DNA from: Lathyrus oleraceus
Taxonomy: Eukaryota > Streptophyta > Magnoliopsida > Fabales > Fabaceae
Direction: 5' to 3'
NCBI RefSeq assembly: GCF_024323335.1
Contig: NC_066581.1
Location: 343,172,399-343,236,398, forward strand
DNA length: 64,000 nt
The translations under genes and the position numbers were made by a program. Below, one piece after another: positions 50,269-60,545 of this stretch. The first letter of the stretch is position 1; every line of letters starts with the position of its first letter. Below the pieces are notes generated by a model. That model was not told the DNA's origin, did not search any database, and saw only the letters and a list, made by a program, of their open reading frames with translations.

Positions 50269-50280
50269 TGACATCAAAGC
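50269..50280 (+). promoter_or_regulatory. Copia C primer binding site
   Basis: TGACATCAAAGC matches the canonical initiator-Met PBS TGGTATCAGAGC at 9 of 12 positions and lies 3 bp after the LTR. Confidence 0.65.
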
Positions 50281-50310
50281 TCTTGGTTAAGGGCTATTTT
50301 ACTTGCTTGG

Positions 50311-53289
50311 ATGGTGGAGTCAAATACAAATATGAAGATGATATTGTTGAATGGTTCTAATTACCATTTATGGAATGATAAGATGAAAAACTTACAATTT
50401 GTAAAGAAATAACATTTTCCGGTTTTTAGTTATGCAAAGTCGGATTCTATGTCTGATGAAGAATGAGAATTTGAACATCAACATGTATGTGATTTTATTC
50501 GATAGTATGTAGAAGATAATGTTTATAATCATATTGGTAATGAGACACATGCAAAAACTTTGTGGGGAAAGATAAAGTCCTTGTATGCCTCTAAATCTGG
50601 GAATAATAAATTGTTCTTGTTGAATAGTTTCATAAGTTTGAAGTATAAGGAGGGGACTTCTACTTCAATTCACTTGAGTGAATTTCAATGGCTTCTTGAT
50701 CAAATGTAAGAAATGAGTATCAAATTTGATGATAAATTTTTGGAACTTCTATTGCTATCTTAACCAGCGACGTGAGGGTCTTTTCATGTTTCTATCACAA
50801 GTTCTACTCCTAGAGGTGTTGTTTCTTTGAAAATAGCTAAGGGTGATATTCTTAATAAGGACATGAGAAGGAAGACACATGGTTCTTCATCTCAATATGA
50901 GGTACTTGTCACTGAAAATAGAGTGAGAAGTCATAAAAAGGAACCAAAGGGTGGTAGGGAGAATAGAAGAAGAAAGTCCAAGACGCGATACAATAATCTG
51001 GAGTGTCATTATTGTCACAAAACATGACATGTACAAAAGTATTGCTATAAATTGGAAATATATACTACTGCTACTAGCGATGATCTTGTTATTCTCCGTG
51101 TCCATGAGCCTGTTAATCTTGTATCAGACGAGAGCATGTGGATAGTTGATAATGGTACTACATTTCATGTTACACCAAGAAAGGATTTCTTCACATCTGA
51201 TACTTATGGTGATTTTGGAGTGTTGAAGATGAGTAATGATGATGTATCTAAGATAATTGGTGTTGGTGATGTTTGTTTGCAAATCAACATTGGGATGCAA
51301 TTGTTGCTTAGAGGTGTCAAACATGCTCCAAATGTCCGCTTTAATTTGATCTATATGCATATGCTTGATGATTGTAGTTACGACAATCACTTTGGTTATG
51401 GAAAGTGGAAATTCAACAAAGGTAACTTGGTTGTGTCTAGAGGAGAAAAACTTTCTAAAATGTATTGGAAAAAAGCTTTGGTTGCTAGGGAATATGTGAA
51501 TGCTATCGACATGGAAGCATTTTTGCGGCACCTAAGACTTAGTCATATTAGTGAAAAAGGGCTGAATATTTTGGCCAAAAAGGATGTTATTCCTAGATTA
51601 AAGAATGCAGATTTGAAGAGGTGTTTTCATTGCATAGATGGTAAACAGACTACAGTATCTTTCAAGATACATCCTCCCTCAAGGAAGTCAAAGTTGCTTC
51701 AATTGGTACATTCTGATGTTTGTGGTCCATTAAAGGTAAAATCCTTTAGTAATGCACTTTATTTTTTACCTTATTGATGATTGCTCCAAGAAACTATAGA
51801 TTTATACATTGAAGAAAAAAGACCAAGTGTTAAAAAAGTTCAAAGAATTCAATGCTTTGGTTGAGAGGCGGACAAGTAAGAAGATGAAATGTGTTCGTTC
51901 AGACAATGATGGAGAGTATTATGGACCATTTGATTCCTATTGCAAGCAGCATGATATTGCACATTAAAAGACTCCTCATAAAACTCCTTAATTGAATGGT
52001 TTAACTAAGAGGATGAATCAAACATTAATTGAGAGAGTAAGGTGTATGCTCTCTGAAGCTAAGCTTCCTAATCATTATTAATGCGAGGCACTTTACATGA
52101 TAATGTATATTCTTAATCTCACTCCTACCATTGCTTTGAACAATGAAGTTCCAGGTAAAATTTGGTTTGGAAAGAATATCAAGTATGATCATTTGAGAGT
52201 TTTTGGTTGTAACACTTTTGTGCATATCTCAATGGATGAAAGATCCAAGTTGGATGCAAAGTCAAAACAATGTATCTTCACCGACTATGGGAAATATGAG
52301 TTTGGTTACATGTTGTATGATCCTGTAGGGAAGAAACTTATCTGAAGCCTTGATGTGGTGTTTGTGGAAAACCAAACTATTTAATACATCTATAAGTTAT
52401 AGAAGGTTACACCCAAGAAATATATCAGTTTGTCTAATATTGATCCAGTTCGGTTACCTAGTCATAATTTGGATGCTATTAATGATGATGATCAGAATGG
52501 TGAGCCATATGATTATATTGATGATCAACAACTTGGATATGAGATAAATATTTCAACTAATGACAGTGAAGGGGAGAGCGATATGTCACATGATGAGAAT
52601 CTTGGTGAAGCTCCAGAATCATCTCAAGTTCAACTTTAAAGGTATAACTGGAAGAGACAACCTTCTACAAAGTATAATTCTGATGAGTATGTGACTTTGA
52701 CTGATGAGGGTGAACCTGAGTGTTTTTAAGAGGCCATGGAAAGTGATGAAAATCAAAAGTGGTTAGATGCAATGCATGATGAGATGAAATCATTGCATCA
52801 TAATCACACTTATGATTTAGTGAAGTTGCCTAAAGACAAAAGGGCCTTGGAAAACAGATGGATTTATAGAGTTAAACATGAAAGCAATTTTAAGTCTCCA
52901 AGATATAAATCCATATTAGTGGTGAAAGGTTTCCTTCAAAGAAAGGGTGTTTATTTTAATGATATTTTCTCACCTGTTGTGAAGATGCCATCAATTAGAA
53001 TGGTGCCGAGTTTGGCTACTACTCTTAATTTAAAGGTTGAGCAAATGGATGTGAAAACAAATTTCCTTCATGGTGATTTGGAGGAAGATATCTACATGAA
53101 ACAACACGATGGTTTTCAATTTAAAGGCAAAGAAGATCATGTGTGTAGATTGACAACGAGTGTATATGGCTTGAAGCAAGCTCCAAGATAGTGTTACAAG
53201 AAGTTTGAGTCTCTTATATGTGATCAAGGATACCCGAAGACTACTTTAGATCATTTCTCTTTGTTAGAAAATTTTCTAACGGTTAGTTC
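50311..53289 (+). pseudogene. Copia C gag-pol relic (Tnt1-like), truncated in RT
   Basis: ATG 50311 opens gag (N-G-S-N-Y-H-L-W). Stops occur near 50408, 50464, 50503 and 50707. A zinc knuckle C-H-Y-C-H-K-T near 51003 has a stop in place of Gly before H. The protease has D-N-G instead of D-S-G near 51148. The pre-integrase zinc region is near 51520-51640 (L-S-H-I-S-E-K-G-L-N). The integrase core keeps H-S-D-V-C-G-P and R-S-D-N, but the catalytic Glu of the E-R-M-N motif is Lys (K-R-M-N, near 52009). The integrase tail and RT start follow (52736-53191, ending L-K-Q-A-P-R). The frame is cut at 53289 by the Athila-like element, before Y-V-D-D. Confidence 0.88.
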
Positions 53290-54474
53290 TGATGAATTCT
53301 CGACAATTGTGTCGATAATGTAGTAGTAATAAAAAGAGTATCGAATCCACATGGACTACTATTTAACAAAGCAATAGTTGTGCAAGTATAAAAAGTAACA
53401 ATTAGGGGGGGGGGTGGTGGTCAAGTTTATAGTTGAAAATAAAAGAAGTGTTATGACAATTTAGAGAAAGTAGTAAGGTTTTTCTTAGAATCCCTTATTT
53501 CTCATCTGCTGATGTTTAATACATTACATAAATCAAGCATCATTATATTTCTACGGTGAGTTAACAAGACTTCTATACCCAATCCCTTTGTGTATAACAC
53601 ACTTATTCCTACTAGAGGCGTCATATCCCTATTCAACCAGCGTAAGTGAAATCAGGTGATGATATAATACGTTAACTCTAAGGCCACTACTCAAGGTCTA
53701 CTATCCCTATTCAACCGACGTAAGTACGATAACTGCCCTAGATCAGACACATAGGATAGGGGTTAATATTCCCTATACGTCCATAATCACATTAACAAAG
53801 TATCTCAAATAATGCCCTTTAAGTGAAAGAAGCAATTATATAGAAATATAACTAAGATAATTCATGAAACATCAAATTAAGCATATGCCCCAACACGTTC
53901 GAAATAGGTTCATCAGACAAAGCCTAACCTAAAAGTGTTTAGTTACTCATGCTGATAAAATTACAATACCAATTGATAAGAATAAGGTTGCATAAGAGTT
54001 CCTTAAGGATCCGGCTTCCAATGGCTTCAAATGTGCTCCAAAACTCAATTTCGGTGTTGTAATTCGTACTCTTCAGTCTCCAATCTCAGTACCCCTAAAA
54101 TATTTCAAAGTCTGCCTTTTATAGTCATCAAATCATTCTAGAACCCGTCAGAAATTGACCAGAAAAAGTGTCCATGGCGCACGTAATAGACTGCATCGCA
54201 TGCGCGATATTGTGTTGGTCGATTTTCCACATGCACGATACCATATTTCTTATTTTTTATCGCGTGCGCGATAACGCAGGTTGCATCACATGATTATTGA
54301 AGTGTCTTGCTCTCTTTTGCTATTTTTTCAACCAAATTTCTCCAAGTCCCCAATTCTTCATACTTGGTCATTTTTGCTCTGTTCTTTGGCCATTATTCAT
54401 CAAATTTGATCATCTTCGACTTGTTTTTATTTGTTTCTTTGACAAAAAATATGCAATAATAGAGTTTCATCACA
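53290..54474 (-). repeat. Athila-like 3' LTR (about 1185 bp)
   Basis: It starts TGATGAATTC on the plus strand and matches 59989-60545 over its first roughly 560 bp. The right border at ...TTTCATCACA (54474) is inferred from the adjoining minus-strand AAGTTTGAGTT tract, taken as the PPT. It contains the palindromic ATCGCGTGCGCGAT motif near 54258-54272. Confidence 0.75.
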
Positions 54475-56005
54475 AACTCAAACTTGAACTGTTACTTGTC
54501 CTCAAATAACTTGCGTACACTAAAAATTCCAAATAGAAAAACAAGTTACAATAATAACAAGTGAGAATCACCATATGATTTTTTTACCTGACCACCAATC
54601 AAGATTCCAACTGCAATCCGGAAAATTCAGAAAACATCCTCAATCTTTGAAAGTACTCAACCTGTCTCTCATATCACCATGACTCACTCAATTGATAGGA
54701 TAATCTCTCAATTAACATGCAAAACATTTTATACCGAGTTTCATCATGTTCACCCATAATTCGTCAAAGAAATCAAAACTCACACAATTGAGGGCGTTTT
54801 CGATAATGTGGCTTATGTTCGGGTAGGAATTATTTAAGGAAAAGTAGGTTTAAACCTTTGGAGTTAGGTGCCTAGTTCTCCTATTGTTTTCATACCAACT
54901 ATTTTCTTGATTAACAGTACTAGAGATATCTCTATTGTGGTCCTCAATATTCATTTTGCATTCTTTTTCTCTTTTTTTTAAGAAGTTATTTTTAACTTCT
55001 TATTTTCTCAAAAAATTTAAAATTTTGACCGTTATTTCTCTAGTACCCCAACCCCAAACTTAAACCTTGCTCACTTACAAGAGCAACCCCAAACTTATTC
55101 TTTTTCATGCAGCTTTAGAACTAAAAATTTCTACCTAACTCAAAAGAGAGGCTGGAAAGATGTAATCTTTCAAGTCATATAGCTAATAAACAAGGCTAAG
55201 TCACTGAAAGATGGGCTAAGGTCAAAGTGGTTAGCAAAGGAGTTTTACCTATTACTACAAGGTGCTTTTAAAAAGGCTCAGAGTTCATAGAAAACAACTA
55301 CCTCTATGTATGTAAATCAAACAAGACAAATTGAACTAGAAATAGTTCAAACCTGATAAAGCAATAATGCATGAATACACTAAATGAAAGGAATAGTGAA
55401 TAGTGGAAATATTTTTGCTCAAACCTTACTAGTTAAGGTATCTGAAGGCTAAGTACAAGTATGTTGATTCCTCTTTAATCCTTTGTTTTCAATTCGCAAG
55501 TCACTTTCCTTACAATCAAGTTTCATATGATGTACTTTTGGTTTATCTATTCAATGCTAAAGTTGCAATGTTTGTAAATCTAAAAGAAGCAGCAATAGAA
55601 AACTCATTCGTTAAAGACAAACATGATTAAAATCATACAATGGGGAAAAGTACTTATAAGTGTTGTTACTCCTCATTGGGCATACATCATAAAAAAAACT
55701 TCTAGAAATTTAAAACTTGTTACATGTCTTCGTCACATGTTATCATCGTGAAAAATATCATGCATGTCATTCATGATATTGGTGAAATCATTATTTTGTC
55801 GGGTCCATTCTGCTCGGATGTGGTATCTTCTATTTTCTTGCTATTGATCTTGATTTCTAAAATAATTCTCCATTTCTTTGGCGCTTGCAAAACGTGCTCT
55901 TAAACTTTGGGCCGCCATGTAGCCTTCTTGTTGGTTGTGTAAGTCTCTGAATACTGGTGCGAATCTTAGTGCTTCAACATACAAGGTGGGTGAAACTTCT
56001 GTTAT
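54475..56005 (-). other. Athila-like 3' noncoding region
   Basis: Noncoding DNA between the env-like relic and the 3' LTR. It contains stretches whose minus strand reads GTTTGGGGTT. No gene is seen. Confidence 0.5.
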
Positions 56006-57084
56006 CTATCTTGTTACTCTCACTACATGAGCTTCCATCCTTCTTTGAAATTTTAATGCCTGTTGATTTTCTTGAACTTGCGCCGCCTGCTGCTGGACCC
56101 GAGGTTGGTAGAATTCTTCTTTGTTTCTTGCTTGGTTATCCTCTTGATCTTGTTGACCTTTTCCTACTGGGTGATTATGTTGAATCCTTCTAATTTCTGA
56201 AACATTGATGTGTGCTTTTGGACCTATCATCTCGTCATCTACGTAGGTGGGTACTCTGGCTCTCCTGCAGAATTCATTAATATCACATAAATACCCACAA
56301 GCTTGTTGTGCAGCGTTAGATATATTTTTAATATTTTCAGAAATTAAGTACCCTACATTAATAGGCTCACTCCTTAAAAGAGCCAAAAGTGATAAGCACC
56401 GCTTCGAAAAAAATCGTGACTGATTAGAAGCATCTTCTAGAGTTTGCACAAAGAATGAGGTCCATGCCCTAGGGATTTGGCGAAATTCAACAGTTCTAAG
56501 CCGCAATGTTAAGCCACACCCAATTACCCATTCAACCTCAGGTCTACATAAATAAACATCTTATAAGACACCATGAGATCACATACGGGAGGAGGTTGAA
56601 GATTCTTAATTTCTGGGCCATGGTTTCGTTTATAACACGATGCTCATTTTTATAGGTCCTAAGAGCACATACGGGAGGAGGTTGAAGATTCAAAATAGAA
56701 TCAATAGCACTAGCAGAGTAGTCGATGTACTTACCTTGTACATATGAAGTATAAGAGACCACATCAATAAAACCAACATTTTCATAAAATTGTTTTGTTG
56801 GTTATATGAATTAAATCATTAAAACTTACCTATTGTCGATGTTGCGACATTTCCACCACTTCTTTTAAACCCCTCAGACGATCACATACAAAATCTATTT
56901 CTTTCATGATATGGTAGTCCACCAACTTTAAATACCTTTCAACATTTTCTTCCGAAATAAACTTCAAATTTGGAAAAGTTGGGGCATTTAGTGCGGGAGT
57001 AGCACATGATAATGAACCTCTTTCAACTCTGCCTCTTTTCGGACCCATTATGCCTGCAACAACACCCAAAAATAACAATTGCAA
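56006..57084 (-). pseudogene. Env-like / plant transposon protein (PF20167-like) relic
   Basis: The minus strand starts near 57050 with M-G-P-K-R-G-R. It continues in three open blocks: 56830-57084, 56544-56762 and 56006-56506. The second has V-Q-G-K-Y-I-D-Y-S-A-S-A-I-D, equivalent to the V-R-G-x-x-V-D-Y-S-x-x-A-I-N signature of the third ORF of Athila/Calypso-type elements. The last block holds R-A-W-T-S-F-F-V-Q-T-L and ends in a Gln-rich coiled-coil-like tail. A 35-bp stretch is duplicated (56568-56605 and 56658-56695), contributing to the disruption. A donor-like AG|GTAAGT lies near 56826. The role of this family is unknown; 'envelope' is a positional name. Confidence 0.6.
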
Positions 57085-57600
57085 AAATAAAATATTAAGT
57101 AGAAGATGTTTATTATAATAGCTTTAGGGTTAAGAGATATTAGAGAAAAGGGATGTGAGGAAAAGAGATTTGAAAATATCTATTTATAGGAAAATTTACA
57201 TTCTCATCGCGCGCGTCATGCATTCATCGCGCATGATGCTAACAATTCTTCCAACCTCTCTATCGTGTGTATCGTGCATCCATCGTATGCATAATATTAA
57301 CGGATCCCAGATACTCCAACGTCTCTATCACACGTGTTATGAAGACATCGAGCACGCGATATAGCCCTATCACCCGTGTGATAGGCTGCATGATTTTTCT
57401 AGGGGCTTTCCTTTTTTATTTTCTTCCTTTCCTTTCATATTTCTTTTCTTTACTTTATTTTTCACATATGTTATTTTCTTTACATATAACATACAAAAAT
57501 TAACATGTTTTAATTAAATAAAATAAAATAATTTTTTAAAAAAAAACACTTACTGATGGGTTGCCTCCCACCCAGTGCTTATTTACCGCCATTAGCTTGA
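57085..57600 (-). other. Spacer with CG-rich palindromes where pol should be
   Basis: Contains repeated CATCGCGCGCG, TATCACACGTG and TCGAGCACGCGAT motifs (57205-57385), AT-rich sequence, and TGATGGGTTGCCTCCCACC at 57554, a phrase common in Athila-like sequences. No RT or integrase residues are found. Confidence 0.55.
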
Positions 57601-57610
57601 CGATCCTTTC

Positions 57611-58120
57611 CTAAGGCACGTTAGGTGCAAGGGATACCCTCACGCTGAATAATTGTCCTTTATTCATTTGTTTGTCTTCAATCTGATAGCATGTTTCCAT
57701 ATCATCTGCATACGGTGTCCATTCATAAGCATTAAACACCACTTTTTCATTATTGAACTTCAAGCTAAGTTCGACTATTTCTAAATCTATTAACACTTTC
57801 CCGGTCGCCAAGAATGGGCGTCTGAGAATAACTGAACCACCTATGTCTCCCTTCATATCTACTACCACAAAATTTGCAGGAAAAACTAGACCATCAACAT
57901 GTAATAACACATCTTATAAGACACCATGAGGATGAGTAACAAATAAATCAGTTAAGGTGAGAGTTATATTACTAGGTATGATCTCTCCCAAATTTAACTC
58001 TTTCTCCTTATTAAGATGTATTAAATTAATACTCTACCTTAAATCACATAGAGAATGTGGGATCTCTACCCCACCAATATTACAAGAGATGGTAATCTTA
58101 CCTGGATCCTTCAGTTTTGT
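57611..58120 (-). pseudogene. Athila-like aspartic protease relic
   Basis: The minus strand from about 58060: the active-site region reads C-D-L-R-stop-S (58032-58049) where the family has C-D-L-G-A-S. The catalytic Asp remains but Gly and Ala are lost. Downstream, F-P-A-N-F-V-V-V-D-M, I-L-R-R-P-F-L-A-T-G and L-I-D-L-x-x-x-E-L-S-L (57611-57910) are clear Athila protease C-terminal motifs. Confidence 0.75.
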
Positions 58121-58379
58121 TGCCATTGTTTAGAGCAATGTCGTATCACATTTCTCAGTCATATTTACCTGCTCTATATCCAGCTTCTGCTTTGTACTAG
58201 TTAATAACGTCTTCATCAAGCTTGGTTAACATCTCTTTAAACCTGGTAAACAACCCTGCCTCATCTCCCTATAGTGGTTTCTTCTTAATGAATGCATATG
58301 GCAGTTTTACATAATCGAGTAGGTCTGGGTTAAGGTCATTAAGAATTTTTTTCTTAGTCCTTCTTCAAGGGGAGTTTTT

Positions 58380-59823
58380 TTTCTATCAATTGCTCAATGG
58401 TAATCCCCTTCTCAACTTGGTCACTCTATTTTTCACTCACCTCTTTCTCAGACCCCACTTCATCCTCTTCAATCAGGTCTCATTTTTAGGATTATCCATA
58501 ATGTTTCCCATAAATCCTCTACTAGAACTAGGTAAATAGGCTATTTGCTGAGATAACTGACCAATTTACAACTCCAAATTTTTTATAGGTGCATCATGGT
58601 TCTTACTCATTGTTTCATGCTATTTATTTACCTGTTCAAAACTAATATGAGTGGCCTGAATGAATTTTTTGAGGGTCTCCTCAAGGGGTGAAGGTTTCCT
58701 TTGGGTTGAAGCCTGTTGATTTTGCTGAACACCTTGATTAACACTTATATTATAATTATTGCTCCATTTGAAGTTTGGGTGATCCTTCCATTCGCGATTG
58801 TAGGTGTTAAAATATGAAATATTTTTTTGGAAAGATGAAAATTTAGCTTCTTCACTCGACCCTTCCAAAGATCACATTCCATTTGCATGTCCCTCTCCAT
58901 AAAAATCACATTTCAGTGCTTGGACCTAAATCACGTTAGCTTGACTCAAGCTGCTTTTAGCTAGCTTTTCATTCAATAGTTCAATTTGAGCTAAAAGTGT
59001 AGTATGAGTATCAATAACTAACATACCTTTTGGTGTGCCTATAGTTTCAGTTTTCACTGATTTTTCACTCTTTGAACGAAATTCATGTAAGCACATATTT
59101 TCAATCAAGTCTTTAACTTGTGGTCCTATCATGATTCTGATGATCTAGAAATATGCTTGTTTGACCCTTGAGGCCTTTAATAAAATTTTGCATTTGCTTC
59201 ATGTTATGATTTGGGCACCTGTTTAATAAAAGTTTAAACCTTTCCCATGAGTCATACAACAATTCAGTTTCATGCTGCTCAAAGTATGTGATATCAGCTC
59301 TTCGTTCAGCAAATTAGGTGGTGGTAAAAAATATCTCCAAGAATTTATTCTTCAACTCTTTCCATGTCCATATAGTTCCAATTGGAAGGCAAAGCAACCA
59401 ATCTTTATCTTTTCCAATTAGCGAGAAACTAAACAACCTCAACTTGACTTGGTCTTCAGTGATATCATTTGGCTTGCATGTTGAGGTTGTTTCATAGAAG
59501 CGAGCATGGTGCTCCCAGAAGTCTTGATTTGCATTCTCGTCGAACGAATTATCTTTCAAACCTAAAAGCACATAAATTTCTATGTCAAAGTTAACTGGGT
59601 TTTCTGATACAAACACTCTAGAAATAAGTCCTTCATCAGTCCTTTTGCAGTAGTCCCCCATAATGGATGGTGGTGGTATATCTTCCATGATGATTTCCTC
59701 TTTGGAGTCCGAAGAAATCAGTGAATTGTCTTCTACTAACATCCTTTGAGTTAGAGTCTCTTCTCTAACCTCTCTCCTAATGGCACATGCACTCCTTTCA
59801 ATTTCGGGATCAAGTGGTATCAA
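58380..59823 (-). pseudogene. Athila-like gag relic
   Basis: The best open block (59314-59823) carries the Athila gag capsid pattern: H-A-R-F-Y-E-T-T, then L-R-L-F-S-F-S-L-I-G-K-D-K-D-W-L, then W-T-W-K-E-L-K-N-K-F-L-E-I-F-F. Further blocks at 58926-59132 (M-I-G-P-Q-V) and 58620-58868 (N-T-Y-N-R-E-W-K-D-H-P-N-F-K-W-S-N) give the typical nucleocapsid-side motif. Stops and frameshifts separate them. No ATG is clear; a stop lies just upstream of 59823. Confidence 0.8.
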
Positions 59824-59964
59824 TTAAGATCCTGAGTTGTGCACACACAAACAAGAAATGCCTCAGTAGCATTGTAATTAAACATTACGAGAAAACAAAA
59901 GTATAAACAAAAACTAAATAAGAAAAATGTTGCACAAGCTTTACCTTGTTGAAATTATCAATAT

Positions 59965-59982
59965 TCCCCAACAACAACGCCA
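59965..59982 (-). promoter_or_regulatory. Athila-like primer binding site
   Basis: The minus strand reads TGGCGTTGTTGTTGGGGA, close to the Athila/Tat-type PBS TGGCGCCGTTGCCGGGGA, and lies six bases inside the 5' LTR border. Confidence 0.75.
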
Positions 59983-59988
59983 AAAACT

Positions 59989-60545
59989 TGATGACTCCCC
60001 GACAAGTGTACCGATAATGTTGTAGTAATAAAAAGAGTATTGGATCCATATGGACTGCTATTTAACAAAGCAATAGTTATGCAAGTATAAAAAGTAACAA
60101 TTGGAGGGAGGGTTTCAAGTTTGCAGTTGAAAATAAAAGACGTGTTATGACAATTTAGAGAAAGTGGTAAGGTTTTGCTTAGAATCCCCTATTTCTCCCT
60201 TGTTGATATCTATTGCATTACATAAATCAAGCATCATTATATTTCCACAGCGTGTTAACAAGAACACTATACCCAATCGCTTGGTGTATGGCAAACTGAT
60301 TTCTACTAGAAGTCTCATATCCCTATTCAACCGGCGTAAATGAAATCAAACGATGATGCAATATGTTAACTCTAAGGCTACTACTCAAGGTCTACTATCC
60401 CTATTCAACCAACGTAAGGGTCAGTATTCTCTATACGTCCATAATCACATTAACAAAGTATCTCAAATAATTCACTTTATGTAAAAGAAGCAATTAAATA
60501 GAAATATAACTAAGATAATTCTAGCAACATCAAATTAAACATATG
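59989..60545 (-). repeat. Athila-like 5' LTR, interrupted
   Basis: Matches 53290 to about 53890 with scattered differences. One internal stretch of about 45 bp present in the left copy (near 53727-53772) is missing here. The match breaks at 60545, exactly where the Ogre-2 LTR begins (TGTAGCGG). Confidence 0.85.

Larger units (their letters stand above)
53290..60545 (-). mobile_element. Athila-like Ty3-gypsy element (minus strand), RT/integrase deleted
   Basis: Two LTR copies bound it: 53290-54474 (3' LTR) and 59989 to 60545 (5' LTR, cut by Ogre-2). A PBS and gag, protease and env-like relics follow in minus orientation. Only about 500 bp separates the protease and env-like relics, where RT, RNase H and integrase should sit, so pol is deleted. 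The PBS type and gag resemble the Athila/Cyclops lineage known in legumes. The left target flank is AGTTC (53285-53289). The right one cannot be seen. Confidence 0.82.
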
